The notes beneath the pieces were generated by a model, which saw nothing but the letters and a program-made list of their open reading frames with translations, did no database searches and was not told where the DNA came from. A stretch of DNA of 64,000 nucleotides from Sialis fuliginosa (taxonomy: Eukaryota > Arthropoda > Insecta > Megaloptera > Sialidae). The position numbers and the translations under genes are program-made. Positions 1 to 13,095 of this stretch are shown piece by piece (the stretch's first letter is position 1; every line of letters starts with the position of its first letter). The DNA lies in the NCBI GenBank assembly GCA_961205875.1, contig OY540822.1, forward strand, positions 8,868,501-8,932,500, in the 5' to 3' direction.

Positions 1-399
1 GTACTAATAACTATCATAATGAAAACAATCTTACCTTTTTTTTCGGCCTTTCAGTTTTTCTTGTTAATGTTTTTTTTTAAATAAAACTTACATGTCTGCT
101 GACCTATTCGTCACCTAAAAATTCTGTAAATAATAAAAATCTATATTAATAATAAATTTTTACGTCTTCAATAAAAATCTTTCTACAGGGTATACTTATG
201 TAGAAATTAAATTAATAAAACGCATATAATGATTTTCATTAAAATTTTTATCAAAATTATTTGATCATCAGAGCAATTTATAGATAAAAGTCTAAAATTT
301 TAATGTTATTTATGGATAGCTCATATATTTTACTATTTTTTAAAAATAATATTGATTTTTGAGTAATTGGATATTAAAAATAGAGTTTTTAACATAGGG

Positions 400-960
400 T
401 AAATGAGAGAACTCGACGGAAGTGCTTTATAATATTTTGGGACTGGCTTGAGGACGGTCCCATTTCAAAATCGTGTTTAAGGGGGAGGGGTGACATCCAA
501 AAATATTTATTTTTTCAAGATATCTCAAGAACGACACATGTTACGTTAAAATTTTATAAAATATTTTTTGTAGAGCATTAAATTTCATATAATATAGGTC
601 TACAACGTTTGTTGTAAAATATTCCCTTACAAAGATTTATCTCAATTTATTTTAAAAATTCGTGTTTTGTTTTTCGAAATTGATATTTGCTTTGACATAT
701 TAAATGTCATTTTGACGTTTGCTTAAATTTTGATTTAGATTGAAATTGTCAAAAAATTAAAAATATACGAAAACATAATAATAATTTTTAAGAAAAATTC
801 CGAACTAATATTTTTTAGTAAAATTATATAAAAAAAGTCCAAGCAATTTACCTAAACACTATCGGTTTTTATTTAAATTGTTCAATAATTAACTACCTTT
901 GGTGAATTTGGCACGAGGAAGCACTGTGCATTTACATGGCAGATGTTTTTTTATTGAGAA
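400..960 (+). repeat. Dispersed repeat family H, copy 1
   Basis: It shares long blocks with 51590-52007, and in reverse with about 42610-43090 and 20140-20560. Shared blocks include GGGGGAGGGGTGACATCC and GAAGCACTGTGCATTTAC. This copy provides the unfilled site for the LTR inserted at 52008. Confidence 0.8.
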
Positions 961-1013
961 AAAAAACGGATTTAATTTAACTTCGATTTAACAAATTTAC
1001 CTATTACTGTAAC

Positions 1014-1197
1014 GGATCTTGGCTTCTGAGAGTAAGCCGCGTCGGTTTGGTCGTGTTATCGGCCAACGTTTCGTCACACATTGCAGTGGATATCTTCAAG
1101 ACTCTTCTAAAATAATATAACACGACCAAACCGACGCGGTTTACACCCAGAAGCCAAGATCCACATCAAGATCACCGCGGAAGCCTCAAGACTTGTA
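1014..1197 (+). mobile_element. Foldback retroelement-like family A, copy 1
   Basis: Two inverted halves share the block GTTTGGTCGTGTTATCGG. A perfect 13 bp duplication CTATTACTGTAAC flanks it (1001-1013 and 1198-1210). The right end (AAGCCTCAAGACTTGTA) is complete while the left starts inside the family consensus, as after 5' truncation. Confidence 0.85.
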
Positions 1198-1699
1198 CTA
1201 TTACTGTAACATTTATCTAACATGGACCTAAAAATAGCTTTTGTTATCTATACGGTATAGAAGAATAATAATAAGACGAAGATCATAATATTTACATATA
1301 TTCGTACCTTTATTGATAAAACATCACTAAAACCCACTAAACACATGTATCTGATATAGTAAAGTATATGTACATATAGAATTTAAACTAACATTTAGAA
1401 AAAAATACATATTAATAAATACATGTTGCATTGAAATTTGAAAGAGAGAGGGGAATATTTGCATATTCAAGGAAAACTGCAATGTGCATATGGCATGCAA
1501 GCTAGCCTTCGTTTATGAGGCGAAAATATATTACAGAGAATTAAATATAGTACATATTTTTCCTAGATATTTTGACATCTCGATTTTCCCAGCATGTAAT
1601 GTTTTTCTAACGTTGTTTTTTTCTTCGGTTATTTTCTCAGAAATACACCACACATAGAAATGTTGTGGGTTAAGAACTTATTGGAAATAATAATAAGTA

Positions 1700-2560
1700 A
1701 TGTATAACAATATATATATGAACATTTCCAGTAGTTTTTTTTTAAACAGGGCGCACGTATATCACCGATTTTGCTCCCATTTTTTTTTTAAAAGCCGAGC
1801 GAGCCAGTCTGAAAAGTCAGTATATATTAAACAATGAAGTAATGAGACACTATTTATTACATTTAAAATTGTTATTAAATAAATACGAAATCGATGTACA
1901 AAGTTTTTATTTATTTGTAGGTTTTATAATTAATCTAAAAAAATTAAACTTATGTAGATTTGTAGGGAATTTCATAACGAATTAAGTGGTATATTTTTTA
2001 TTCGAATTTCAGAAGCCCCGACATTTCAGAAACACTGAATATTCCTGTAAATTTTTATCTTTAATACACGAGTAATTAGGTGTTTTATAAAAATTATATC
2101 TCACTTAGGAGCTCAATATGAAAAAATGTTTTTTGAGGGTTGTTTTAAAGATAAAGGAAAGAAATTATTGCCAACTATGATACGAAGTTTTTTTGGAAAA
2201 TAAGATATTTTAAAACAAGTGTAACTTTAAAAGTTTTTGATCAAATTAAAAAATGTATAAATATTTGGAAAAAATAGCATAAAATGACCTATACCGGAAG
2301 TATTTTGATTAAAACCAAAAAATTTGGCAGCAATTTTAAAATCGACTATTTTAACAAAAAAACAAACTTTATGTTTTGATACCGCATTCGCTCAAAATTG
2401 AATACTCGGCTCTGAAATCGATTTCAAATGAAAGTTTAATAAAAAAACGAAGAGAATGAGCCCTATAACATGCATAATAAGGTATTCTTCGAAAAATAAG
2501 GTACTCTCGAAAAAAGTCTAATTTCGCTCGATTACAAAACTTTAAAAAATCATAACTCGA
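1700..2560 (+). repeat. Dispersed repeat family M, copy 1
   Basis: It matches 33730-34020 in blocks such as AAATACGAAATCGATGTACA, and 32880-33400 in reverse orientation. The ends are not defined. Confidence 0.65.
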
Positions 2561-5003
2561 CAGGAAAAAGGGAGAGGGGGATTATTATATTTACTACAAT
2601 TTTTTTTTCGTTTTATCAGCGAACAATTACCCCCCCCCTTCTTCCCCCCACTACCACACCCGCGCGTGTTATAAAACAGCTTTGAGACAAGCAAACCAGC
2701 AAAACCAGACACCAAAAATCAAGCTGTACCTCTGTATATAACCTATAATTAAAGGCGCTAATCTTTACGTAAATAAAATTTTGTTAAGTACCTACTTCGA
2801 AATTAACTAAAAAATTTTAAGTGAAAAGTTGAAATTTTGAAACCCCGTTCACGACATATGTCTTTCCAATATTATAGTGCTTTTTAATTTTGAGTTTGTT
2901 TTGAAATTTATCATTTTTGAAATATTTTGTATTTTATACATATTTTGCGTTTTTCGAAGAAAATTTTTTGTATAGGACTGATAGTAAACAAAAATACCAA
3001 CACCCCCATCAACCCCTTGATGTTTTTTCGACATTTTCTAATATAAAATATAATTTTGACTTATAAAAACATAAAAAATGTATTCCCATATCCACTTGTA
3101 AAAATCGTCGCAAAAGGGTTAAAGATAATAAGGATAACTTACATAATACTGTAAAATATATATATACTTTAAAATTAGAAATAAAAAATCGACAGTGTTG
3201 CACATACATAATTTAAAAAAATTAAATGTACACTTTTTTTTTTCGAGGAAAAGGAATCTTGACTGCCGCCATTTAATTATATTTATGTATGTATTTATTA
3301 CAAATTTGCCATTATGTTTTATACAATGTACAATAATGTACATATATACTCCGGCCCTGAGAGAGCTTCAATGGGGCCTGGGCCAAACATAATTTTAGGG
3401 GGCCCATACCCCTCCGTTTCACGAGCGTAAAAAAATTTCTTCTTAATTCGATAAATAAAATTTAGTTTGAACTCGTATTATGTAAGATAATATAAATTAT
3501 CTATATTTATGTAAAATATAAATTATGTATATAATATAAGAAATATGCAGTTATACATTATTAATTATTATAGTTATATAAATATTAATTATATTATCAA
3601 TCATTTCAGAAAAGATAATGCATTCCTATCAATTTACAATAGTTATAGAAATATTTATGTTTTTATATATTTTTTATTTATTCTAAAAAATAATACAAAA
3701 ACAAAACAATTATTTTTAAGATGCCAATATAATTGTACGGCGGGCGACATGCTTATTTTAAAGTATGCTCTTTATATTATTATATAAATAAAAAGTTTTT
3801 ATCCTTTTCAGAAAAATAGATAGGGCAATTATATTTACAAGTGGCACAAGTTTGGTATTATTTTTTATAAATATTGAAAAATAATACACGAAAAGAAACT
3901 AACGATGGAAAAAAATATAAAAAATGCTTTTCAGTTGGCTTTAAAAGGTAAATCATTGAAAAAAAAATTAATTCTCATTCAGGCAGTATTTATAAATTGA
4001 TTAATGTTCGGTATTATCAACCAATTTAAAGCTTCTTTAGTGCTAAATGCTCCTTTAACCTAAATTTTGTATATTACAAACGTGATTTAGATCAATGAAA
4101 AATGTACATAATATGCATTGTAAAAACATAGTGTAGAAAATTAAAAACCAATTTCAGGGGTCAAAACTGATCAGTAAAAGTCAGTTTTTTGTAATTCGGT
4201 CAGTTAGTCAGTTTTTTAATTTGGTACTCAAAGTTTTCACATCGGAGCCCTATTTATCGTGAAAAACTCGTTATTTGACTTCAAAACAACACAATTACCG
4301 TGAAAAATATATTTAAATTATAAATAATGTTCTATTTTGTTAACTTTTTTGTATTGTTTATTTATTATCAATTTTTAGAAGATATTTTATGACTTAATTG
4401 TAATGTATGTATACGTGAACATAATATAAACAACATAATTTCACCGGTAAGAAAAATTAACAAAAATTAACTGTTGTGTTTGTTACTTTTGTTATGAACA
4501 TAATAAAAAGGTGTAATAATTATAAAAGTATTTTTTTAATACACAACACCTACATTTTTTAACTCGGTTCAGATAGTATTTTTTGATTTCTGTGTCAGTA
4601 AAATCAGTATTTTTGAACACTGATTTTGTTTCGACCCCTGCAGTTTGATTAAATATATGTTAATAATATGACAGTTAGTTAAAGGAGCATTTAGTTAAAT
4701 TTGATAATACTGGACGTAAATATAGTAATTCATTTAATTTTTAATAAACTTAATGTTACTTGTTTTTGGGGTTTGTTTAAAACATTCTTAGTACAAATAT
4801 CCACTATAAAACTTTGGCGTTCTATTTTTCATGTACTGTACATATTACATAATACCAATTTTTTAATAAATATATTTCATGCAAGGTTGTTCTAAATCAA
4901 TTTGAAAATAGGTTGTTTAAATTACTATAATAGCGTTCCTCAACATAAATTGACAAGAATAACAGAAAATTTTAATTTCGATTATCAAAGAAATGTACTA
5001 CAT

Positions 5004-5428
5004 AAGGTACTGGCACCAATCTAACAAGGTCTACTGTTTTTTGGGATTGATGGGCCTCTTTTTTGTGATTCCCATTTTTTTTAAATTGTAGCTTATTATT
5101 TTGTCTGTGTTTCTCCAGTAATGGGTACCCATTGATGGACACTCGCTAATGATCACAACGATGCAAAAGTTATAAAATAAAGAATCGTACAATTTGAAAT
5201 ATAATAATTAATAAACTAATAATTAGTTTAAATGTCCACCATTTGGACACCCATTGGTCGATTGTCATCAAATTAAGCTGTTTTACAGTTAAGTGTTTAT
5301 AGATTATGATTCAGTAATTGCAGTATGTAATCAAATATCAACAAATATTTTTATTTTAATACATTTAATTAAACAAGAATCCAACACTGGGGTATGATAG
5401 TATGATCCAAGACTGGTGCAAGTACCTT
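5004..5428 (+). mobile_element. Inverted-repeat transposon family B, copy 1
   Basis: The ends are AAGGTACTGGCACC and GGTGCAAGTACCTT, imperfect terminal inverted repeats. The interior has the family blocks TTTCTCCAGTAATG and CAGTACATTTAATT-like sequence. There is no reading frame, so it is non-autonomous. Confidence 0.8.
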
Positions 5429-6050
5429 TTGAATTAAAAAAAAAAATAACGTTTCACTTTATATATTATAGAATTAACACATTTTTTTTAAATTCAAAGT
5501 CAGGAATTAAAAATAATCACTGGGTTGCACAAGAATAGATAATAAATGTAATTTTTAATTAGCAAATTTAAAAAACTGCATTTTCTAGTCTAGTTTATCA
5601 AAATATAATATAACCATATAATTGCATGTTAAGGTTCTATCTAGTTATAATTAATAATATAAAAATGGTATGAATGTATTGCAAATTTATTTTACTTACT
5701 AAATAGTTTTTTATAATAATAATCCTAGAGTATGCAACTTTCTAACACATTTGTTCTTTTTATTGTAGTGTTGTTTATCACTTATTAAATGTATCTCTAT
5801 GTAAGTACATTAAATACCTATATATATAAACTTTAGTTCGAAAATAGTATGGTAGGGGTAACTCTCGGAAATTTAAAGAATGTAACAAATTGTAGTACCG
5901 TAATTATAATTTTTACAGTATGCAGTGAAATATGCAAGCTAACACGGGATGAACGTGTTTTTTTCTAAAAAAATATTTTAAATTTATCCTTATGGAATTA
6001 TTTTTTTTTAAATATAACGAAACTTGTATTCATTTCTTTAGTTATTGTAT

Positions 6051-6223
6051 GGATCTTGGCTTCTGGGTGCAAGCCGCGTCGATTTGGTCGTGTTATCGGT
6101 CAACGTTTCGTCACACATTGCAGTGGACATCTTCGTTGGCCGATAACACGACCAAATCGACACGGCTTACACCCAGAATCCAAGATCCATATCAAGATCA
6201 CCGCGGAAGCCTCAAGACTTGTA
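6051..6223 (+). mobile_element. Foldback retroelement-like family A, copy 2
   Basis: It has the same two inverted halves and the same right end as copy 1. It is flanked by an imperfect repeat of TTTAGTTATTG(T)AT. The left end again starts at GGATCTTGG. Confidence 0.8.
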
Positions 6224-7146
6224 TTTTTTTAGTTATTGATCCAAATGGGTAATTTTTTTTTCTAAAACTCCTGCACTTAAATAGGATTTTCCCACAGGAT
6301 CGAATGAGATCAATTACAGCCCTTCATCGTTTATATGTATAAAATCCAATGAAAATTAGCTTTACATTTTTTATGCTAAGTTTACGGATGGGGTTAAAAG
6401 TCATTATTTTATAAAATTGACTATATAAGCTATCTATTGGTTTTTTATTTATTGCTCTATGATTATTAGAAGCTTTCAAAGTGTGACATATTTTCGTTAC
6501 ATTCGTGTTTCCGAGGTTATTCCTTAATATTGCCAGGGAGAAAGTAGTTCTACTTAAAAAAAGAAAATTGATTAGAAAAAATTTAAAACCGGAAAATCTG
6601 AATTCTTATTTATGTGCGGCCCTCGGAAAATTTTAGGTCGACGAGTACTTGTTTATTATTTAGAATACTTTCCAAAGGAAATCCAAACTTTATTTGAAAT
6701 TAAGTACTTCCGTTTTTTCCTCGAGAAGGGAGGGATTTAAAAGTTATTTAAAATAAAAAATAATAATGTTAGTAAATAAACAATTTAAAAAATATCAATT
6801 GATATTCACTAGCAAAAAATGACCTGTTATTTGTAATAAAAAATTAACCGGTTATTGGCATTTTAACAGGTGGTGTAAGAAAATAGCCGTAATTAAATTA
6901 TAAACAAAATCATGGGATTACCAGAATGCGTTCTCAAAAGTAATGTGATGTCATCAAGTCAAATCTTAAAACGTACAAATACGTACATACATTCACAACC
7001 AGTGTTTCTAAAAATGTTTTTACGAAAATACCCACTAATAATTCACAAAATAAATTAAATAACATCCAGATTTCGATCTGTTTAGATTCTGTTTTATTTT
7101 TTAACCGATTTCAAAAAAGGAGGAGATTTTCAATTCGACAATAATG

Positions 7147-7560
7147 TACCGGCACCAGTCTTGGATATGACCCCAGTAATGGCTTTTTTTTAATTTAATG
7201 TACTGAATTAGATATATTTGTTTATTATCATTTCTGGATATTAATCTATATACATTTAACTGTCTTACAGCGTGATTTGATGACAATCGGCCAGTAGGTG
7301 TCAAAATGGTGGACATTTAAATTAATTATTAGTTTAATTTATTTATTAATTATTATATACATTGTTTCAAATTTGACGATTCTTTCTTTTATATCTTTTG
7401 TGTCGTAATAATTATCATTTTGTAATCATTAGCAAGTGTCCATCACTGCGTGCGCATTACTGGTTTTACTTTATCCATTACTGGAGAAAAAACATAAACA
7501 AAATAAAAGGCTATAATTAAAAAAAAAACTATATTTAAGAACGAAAAAAAAAGAAAACCG
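7147..7560 (-). mobile_element. Transposon family B, copy 2 (partial, inverted)
   Basis: It starts with GTACCGGCACCAGTCTTGG and continues through the family interior in reverse. The opposite terminal repeat is missing. Confidence 0.7.
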
Positions 7561-8169
7561 ATTTCAAAAACTATTAAATTTAATTTTTAAGATTTTTTTT
7601 TATATTATACTAAAATATCCTTGCGTGTACTTCAAAAACGGTGAATACTTATACTATATTATCATATAGCCCAAACTAATTATAGGGCCTTAACTTTGTA
7701 ACAGTAAAAGTTCCATCAAAATCGCTTCTTTAGTTTTTGTTTCAAGTCAGAACTTTATATTGTATTATAATTATTGATTAATTTCACCCCAATCGAAAAT
7801 ATTGAGGTGCGCATTTATTCATGGCCTCTACAGTGATTTGTTTGTGAACCTCTGGTTTTACAGAATGCCCTACTAAGAACAAATGGTGGAAACTTTTCTT
7901 TCAAGAAACTGGTTTGATTTTAACAATAATCCAATATAATGACGTATGAGATGCATTTATATGTATATAGATATTTTTTAATGCTAACTCGCTTTTTCAA
8001 TTACGTAATCTGTTTATTAATATTAAAAAAAGGAATCTCATACATTATCTCATACATTATAGTATTTATTCATTTTTTAATATAAATGAAAGCTATACAT
8101 TAATGTACATATCATATTACCTTCATGGTAAATAGATTTTAAGGTTGCAGATTTTAAATATAGGGTAAA

Positions 8170-8720
8170 AAAATATAAATATTTTAGATGTGAGTTGCGT
8201 CTAGTGTTTCAGGCCAGATAATGGGTAGGCATTTCAGAAACTTGATGTAACGCGCAGAGATCAGTTTGCACGCTAGCGTAAATTTAAAATTGGTATATCT
8301 CGACACTCAGAGCAGCTACCACGCGGGTTTTGGTCCCAAATAATTAGATCTACGAGGTCCAAGTAAAAATCCAAATATTTAGCCAGTTTTAATGAGTGAA
8401 AAATTTCATATTATTAAAAAAAATTAAAATTTTGTATGTCCACGATTACACTTGTAAATATGAATTAATTGAATTGAAAAAAAAAACAGTATATAAAAAT
8501 ATATTCTCTACGCAGTAACGTTTTTAATTTTTTAAGTTTTTTAAATTGAATAAAAAAATAAAAAGTAAATTTCGTATTTCCACAATTTTTTTCATTTTCG
8601 TACAAATCATAAGAAATTACCATATATACAATCCAGTATAGTTTTATTTAATCTCATTAATACGTATTCACGTCAATCCCTCGACTGTGCATCCCGATAC
8701 AGTTACACCCTTTTTTTTAC
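8170..8720 (+). repeat. Dispersed repeat family E, copy 1
   Basis: It shares blocks with 29020-29745 in reverse and with 10030-10140, including TCCCTCGACTGTGCATCCCG and ATATCTCGACACTCAGAGCA. The superfamily is not recognised. Confidence 0.7.
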
Positions 8721-10204
8721 TTCTGATGTGGTTTTACTGAAAATATAGTAAAAACAAAAAATATAGATAAAAAACATTAAAATAATTAAAACAACAAATG
8801 TTTAGTTCTAGAAAAGGAAACAAATTAAGAAAATGGTAATTTAAAAATACTAGTTTTTTTCTATGTACTATAGAACAACATCCGATAATAATTGTTTTCG
8901 CAAAATATAGTAAAACTTCTTCAAACCGAGTAGTGTAGGAAAAGTTTCACCATATGATTTTTCATATGCATATATCGTCATCTTCAACAAGGAACCCAGA
9001 TATGTCAAAAATAAATATAATATATTACTTTGGCCTTCGATAATATGTGCATATATAAAATAATATAATTACGTAGATATGGATGTTTGACGTTAATATT
9101 ATATAATTTTGCAAGTATAGGTGAAAGTTATTTTTGTCATTTTTCTTTTTTTTCGTAATTCGAATGATATAAAAAAGTAATTTGCTAAAATAGATAAATA
9201 TTAAATTTGCAATGCTAAATTTTTACGAAAAATAATAAACAAAATAATATCACACTTACGTTTTCGTGTATTGTTCTTCTTCTTTTTCTACTATGCGTTT
9301 TTTGTCAGCTAGATTATCTCTCTTAATTTTCATTTATAAAATTTTCTTGAAATATAGATCGATTTTACTTTTAAAATTACGATAGTACAATCATTTCAAA
9401 AATTATTTTATTTTTTTAAAGAACACGTTTTTACCTATATTTTATTTCGCATTAACAATAAGGTATTTAATTTATTTCTCACGTTTATATATGTTTGTAA
9501 AGTCATTTGACAATGAAAATAATAATAAAAAAAAATTGTTGTTCACAACTAAAACAGTGTATCTGAACATTCATTACTTCTATTTTTATATATACCTACA
9601 TATTTGGTATTTACACACATCATTCAAAATTAGTTTACTCATACTATTATGTACATATAGACAGAGCCGTACTTATAAACACTTAGCGAGGCCCCTTAAA
9701 AGTTTTCCGGCTCTGGACAGAATTATTGCAAAAAAAATATTACCCTAAATAAAAAGTGAGTGTGTGTACTTATGTACATGCGTTAGAAGTTATACTTAGA
9801 AATCTGTACTATCTACACCTAACCTAACTTCATGGTGTTGAATTATTTTTATTGCAAGGCGCATTTTATTTCCGTTGCATTAATTTTACCTAGAACACGT
9901 CTAAAGAAGTATAACTTCAAAAATAAAGGGGTTATATTATTTTATATACATATATTATATTTTGTTCATACTAGAAAATGTATTTAAATTTTGCTGGGAT
10001 TTTTACTTGATATGCCGCGAAACAAATTATGTTCATACAAATCATACGGAACTTGTTTTATTTAACCCCACTGCTACATATTCACGTCATTCCCTCGACT
10101 GTGCATCCCGATAAAATCACACCCATTTTTTCATCATGTTGGGTATCAAATTAAAGAGCTTTAAAATACAAAATCAAAAATATATAACACATGTTCGAAA
10201 AAAG

Positions 10205-10501
10205 TAGAGGTGTACCGGATATTTTAAATATAAATACATAGATTATTATCATAAATTAATATAACATTATTCTATATGGTATCTCTTTAAGAAAATGCAT
10301 TAAATTATAAAAACTGTGTTTTTTACTTATTCTGCAATTTTTACAGCTTCGTAAAATTATTTGTATAGCATACGTTCTTTTCGATCGAATGTGTCAATAA
10401 TAATATAATATAAAAAAAATAATAATATAATAGTAGTGACGTTAAAATATTCACTTTAAATCTACATCGTGAGATCCGGCCGGAATTCCGGTACACCTCT
10501 A
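10205..10501. mobile_element. Short inverted-repeat element, hAT-like end sequence
   Basis: TAGAGGTGTACCGGA at the left end is perfectly inverted at the right end. No matching target duplication was found, so the class is uncertain. Confidence 0.6.
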
Positions 10502-10978
10502 TGTAGTAGAACAAATTTTATATACGAGGACTTTTACTTTATACTTAACATATATATAATTACCTGTTTTTATAATAACAAACTCATAAATGCATGTAGA
10601 TATAACTTGTTAATAGATCTAAAAAAAAGTTATAAAAACTTATTCAAAAGGAAGAATTTTCACAGAACGTAGTCGAACGTCACGCAAACGTGTGAAAGGG
10701 ATGTATGACATTAATTTTAGATAATTGCAAATACGTCTGTTCTGTGAAACTATAATTCCTTTTAAAGGCAACTTGTTTATAACTTTTAATTTGAAATGTT
10801 TTAATGTAGTCGGCTTTAGTTTTTAAAACTTATTTTCAAAACATGTATTTATTACAAAAATAATAAATATGTACTACGTTCATCTTTATAATAAGGGAAT
10901 AAAGTAATGGGGATTATTATTCTTTATTTTCTGTACATTCATTTATTTATAGATCTAATTCTAAATGAAAATAAATAT

Positions 10979-11367
10979 AAGGTAAAGGCACCAGTTATGG
11001 CCGCTATAAGAGCAAGTTTTTTTGATTAATGTGCTTCTTTTTTGTAATTTTCATGAACTCATGTTAATTATAGCCTTTTATTTTGTTCATGTTTTTTCTC
11101 CAGTAATGAGCACGCAGTGATGGACACTTGCTAATGATTACAAAATGATAAGTACTACGACACAAAATAATTAGTTTAAATATTCACCATTTTGACACCT
11201 ATTGGCCGATTGTAATCAAATCACACTGTAAGACAGTTAAATGTATATAGATTAATATTCAGAAATGGTAGTAATCAAATATCAACACATATATCTAATT
11301 CAGTACATTTAATTAAAAATTTGCCATTACTGGGGTCCTTGCCAGTCAAGACTGGTGCCACTACTTT
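10979..11367 (+). mobile_element. Transposon family B, copy 3
   Basis: It begins AAGGTAAAGGCACCAG and ends CTGGTGCCACTACTTT, with the full family interior between. It is the cleanest uninterrupted copy in the window. Confidence 0.8.
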
Positions 11368-12453
11368 GTTGGAATGCGAATTTCATACATAAACAATATA
11401 ATAGATACAGTACAACTACGAACATACGTCATACATTTTTGTATTTCAATAGAAATATGTTTTATTAAGTATTTATTTTTATCTTTGTAGAATTATTTAT
11501 ATGTTATCGTAAAATTATAATTTAAATTAATATAAAGATAATAAATAATACTTATAAACAAATCTGTACTATCTATATATCTAAACAATTGAGTCTATAA
11601 TTCGATATCTGCCTGTTTATTCAAAAGATTAAAATCCTAAAATAAGTTTGGTCTATATCAGGGCTGGCCAACTTGCCGCGGCCACATACGAACGATTTTT
11701 TTGAGTATCGGGTGTATCAAAATATCTGAAACTGATTTTAATTTTCTGTTGTTTTCTTTAAAATAATATTTAAAATATTATTTTATTGATACATATAACT
11801 TAACTAATAATTTTAATTGTTGAAACTATTTTTATAATACTGTGACAGTGAACGAAATATTGAATTATTTTCGCTATTATATAAAATCGTAAATATCTTG
11901 GATCCTATGCGAGATAAGTGGACATTTTTTTATAGGTATAATATACAAATTTATAAAAATTAAATGAAATAAATGAGGGAGAAGACGCGGAGAATTTCTA
12001 GTAAATCATAAATTTAATAATGTAAAAGTGATTGGATACCTTCAAAAAACTTTTCAGTACTACTGAAGTAAAATTTCCCACATTGATAGTTTTACATTTT
12101 AACATTTTATGGGTATTTGCATTCCAAGAAGTTGGGAAAATGTTGATTAAATGAATATGTTTTTTTTTAATAACATTCATCACAAAAAATATCTATTTAT
12201 AACGTATAGAACATACATAATATATATTTAGAATTTTCATAAACACTAAGCGAGATTTCAGGTACATATGAATTTACCATTTTTTTGCTTTTCAGCGAAC
12301 AAAAAAATGGTCATATAAATTTTTGCCGGGCTTAATAATAATAATATGAAGTTTAATGTGTGAATGGCCCTGAACTAATAGTACGTTATAAACAAACGGT
12401 AAAATACGCCAATAACATCGTCGCCATGCTGTCTGTTTGATTTATATTTATTA

Positions 12454-12963
12454 CTAGCGCATTGGACCCGGTGTTACCCGGGTTAATATCCACAAAATCA
12501 TAGTAATCAAAATTATTCAACATGGCCACAACACACGGTTCACCGCAAATTGTTTTTTTTGCACAAAAATAACCTAACCTATCCATTAATGAAAACCGGA
12601 ATAAAATCCGCTCAGTAGTAAATCGTGTAAAATTACATTTTCAAACTCCCAGAATTTGTATGAAAATCAACTTAAATAAATAAGTTAGTAACAATCATAA
12701 TCAATTTCGTGAAATGTTTCTTTGTATATAATTAGCAATTAATATATTTCAAAATATTTAATTGTTAAAATGTATCAAAAATCATCTAATTGTTCGACAA
12801 AATATTTGAAAGAGACATGATCAAAGTGACCTAAATAAATTAATAAAATATTGAAACCGTAAATTATAGAATTCTGTATTCCATGGTATATTTACTATGT
12901 TTTTTATATAAATAACATTAGTATGCTGTGACATCATGGAAACAAAACACGACTTGATAAAGA
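12454..12963 (-). mobile_element. Non-autonomous Helitron-like element, copy 1
   Basis: Read on the minus strand it begins A|TC (TCTTTATCAAGTCG) and ends with a hairpin (CCCGGGTAACACCGGGT), about ten bases, then CTAG|T. These are Helitron ends with insertion between A and T. Related copies lie at 55334-55801 and about 49840-51105. Confidence 0.7.
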
Positions 12964-13095
12964 TTTATTTAGTTTTTTGATGTTAAAAATGTTTGTCTTA
13001 TTTGTACCCCCCCCCCCCTCCCACCCTGTTGTGATGTTACACAAATTTCGAAACAATAATTAGGTACTCAAACTCAACGAGAAAAAAAAAATGTT

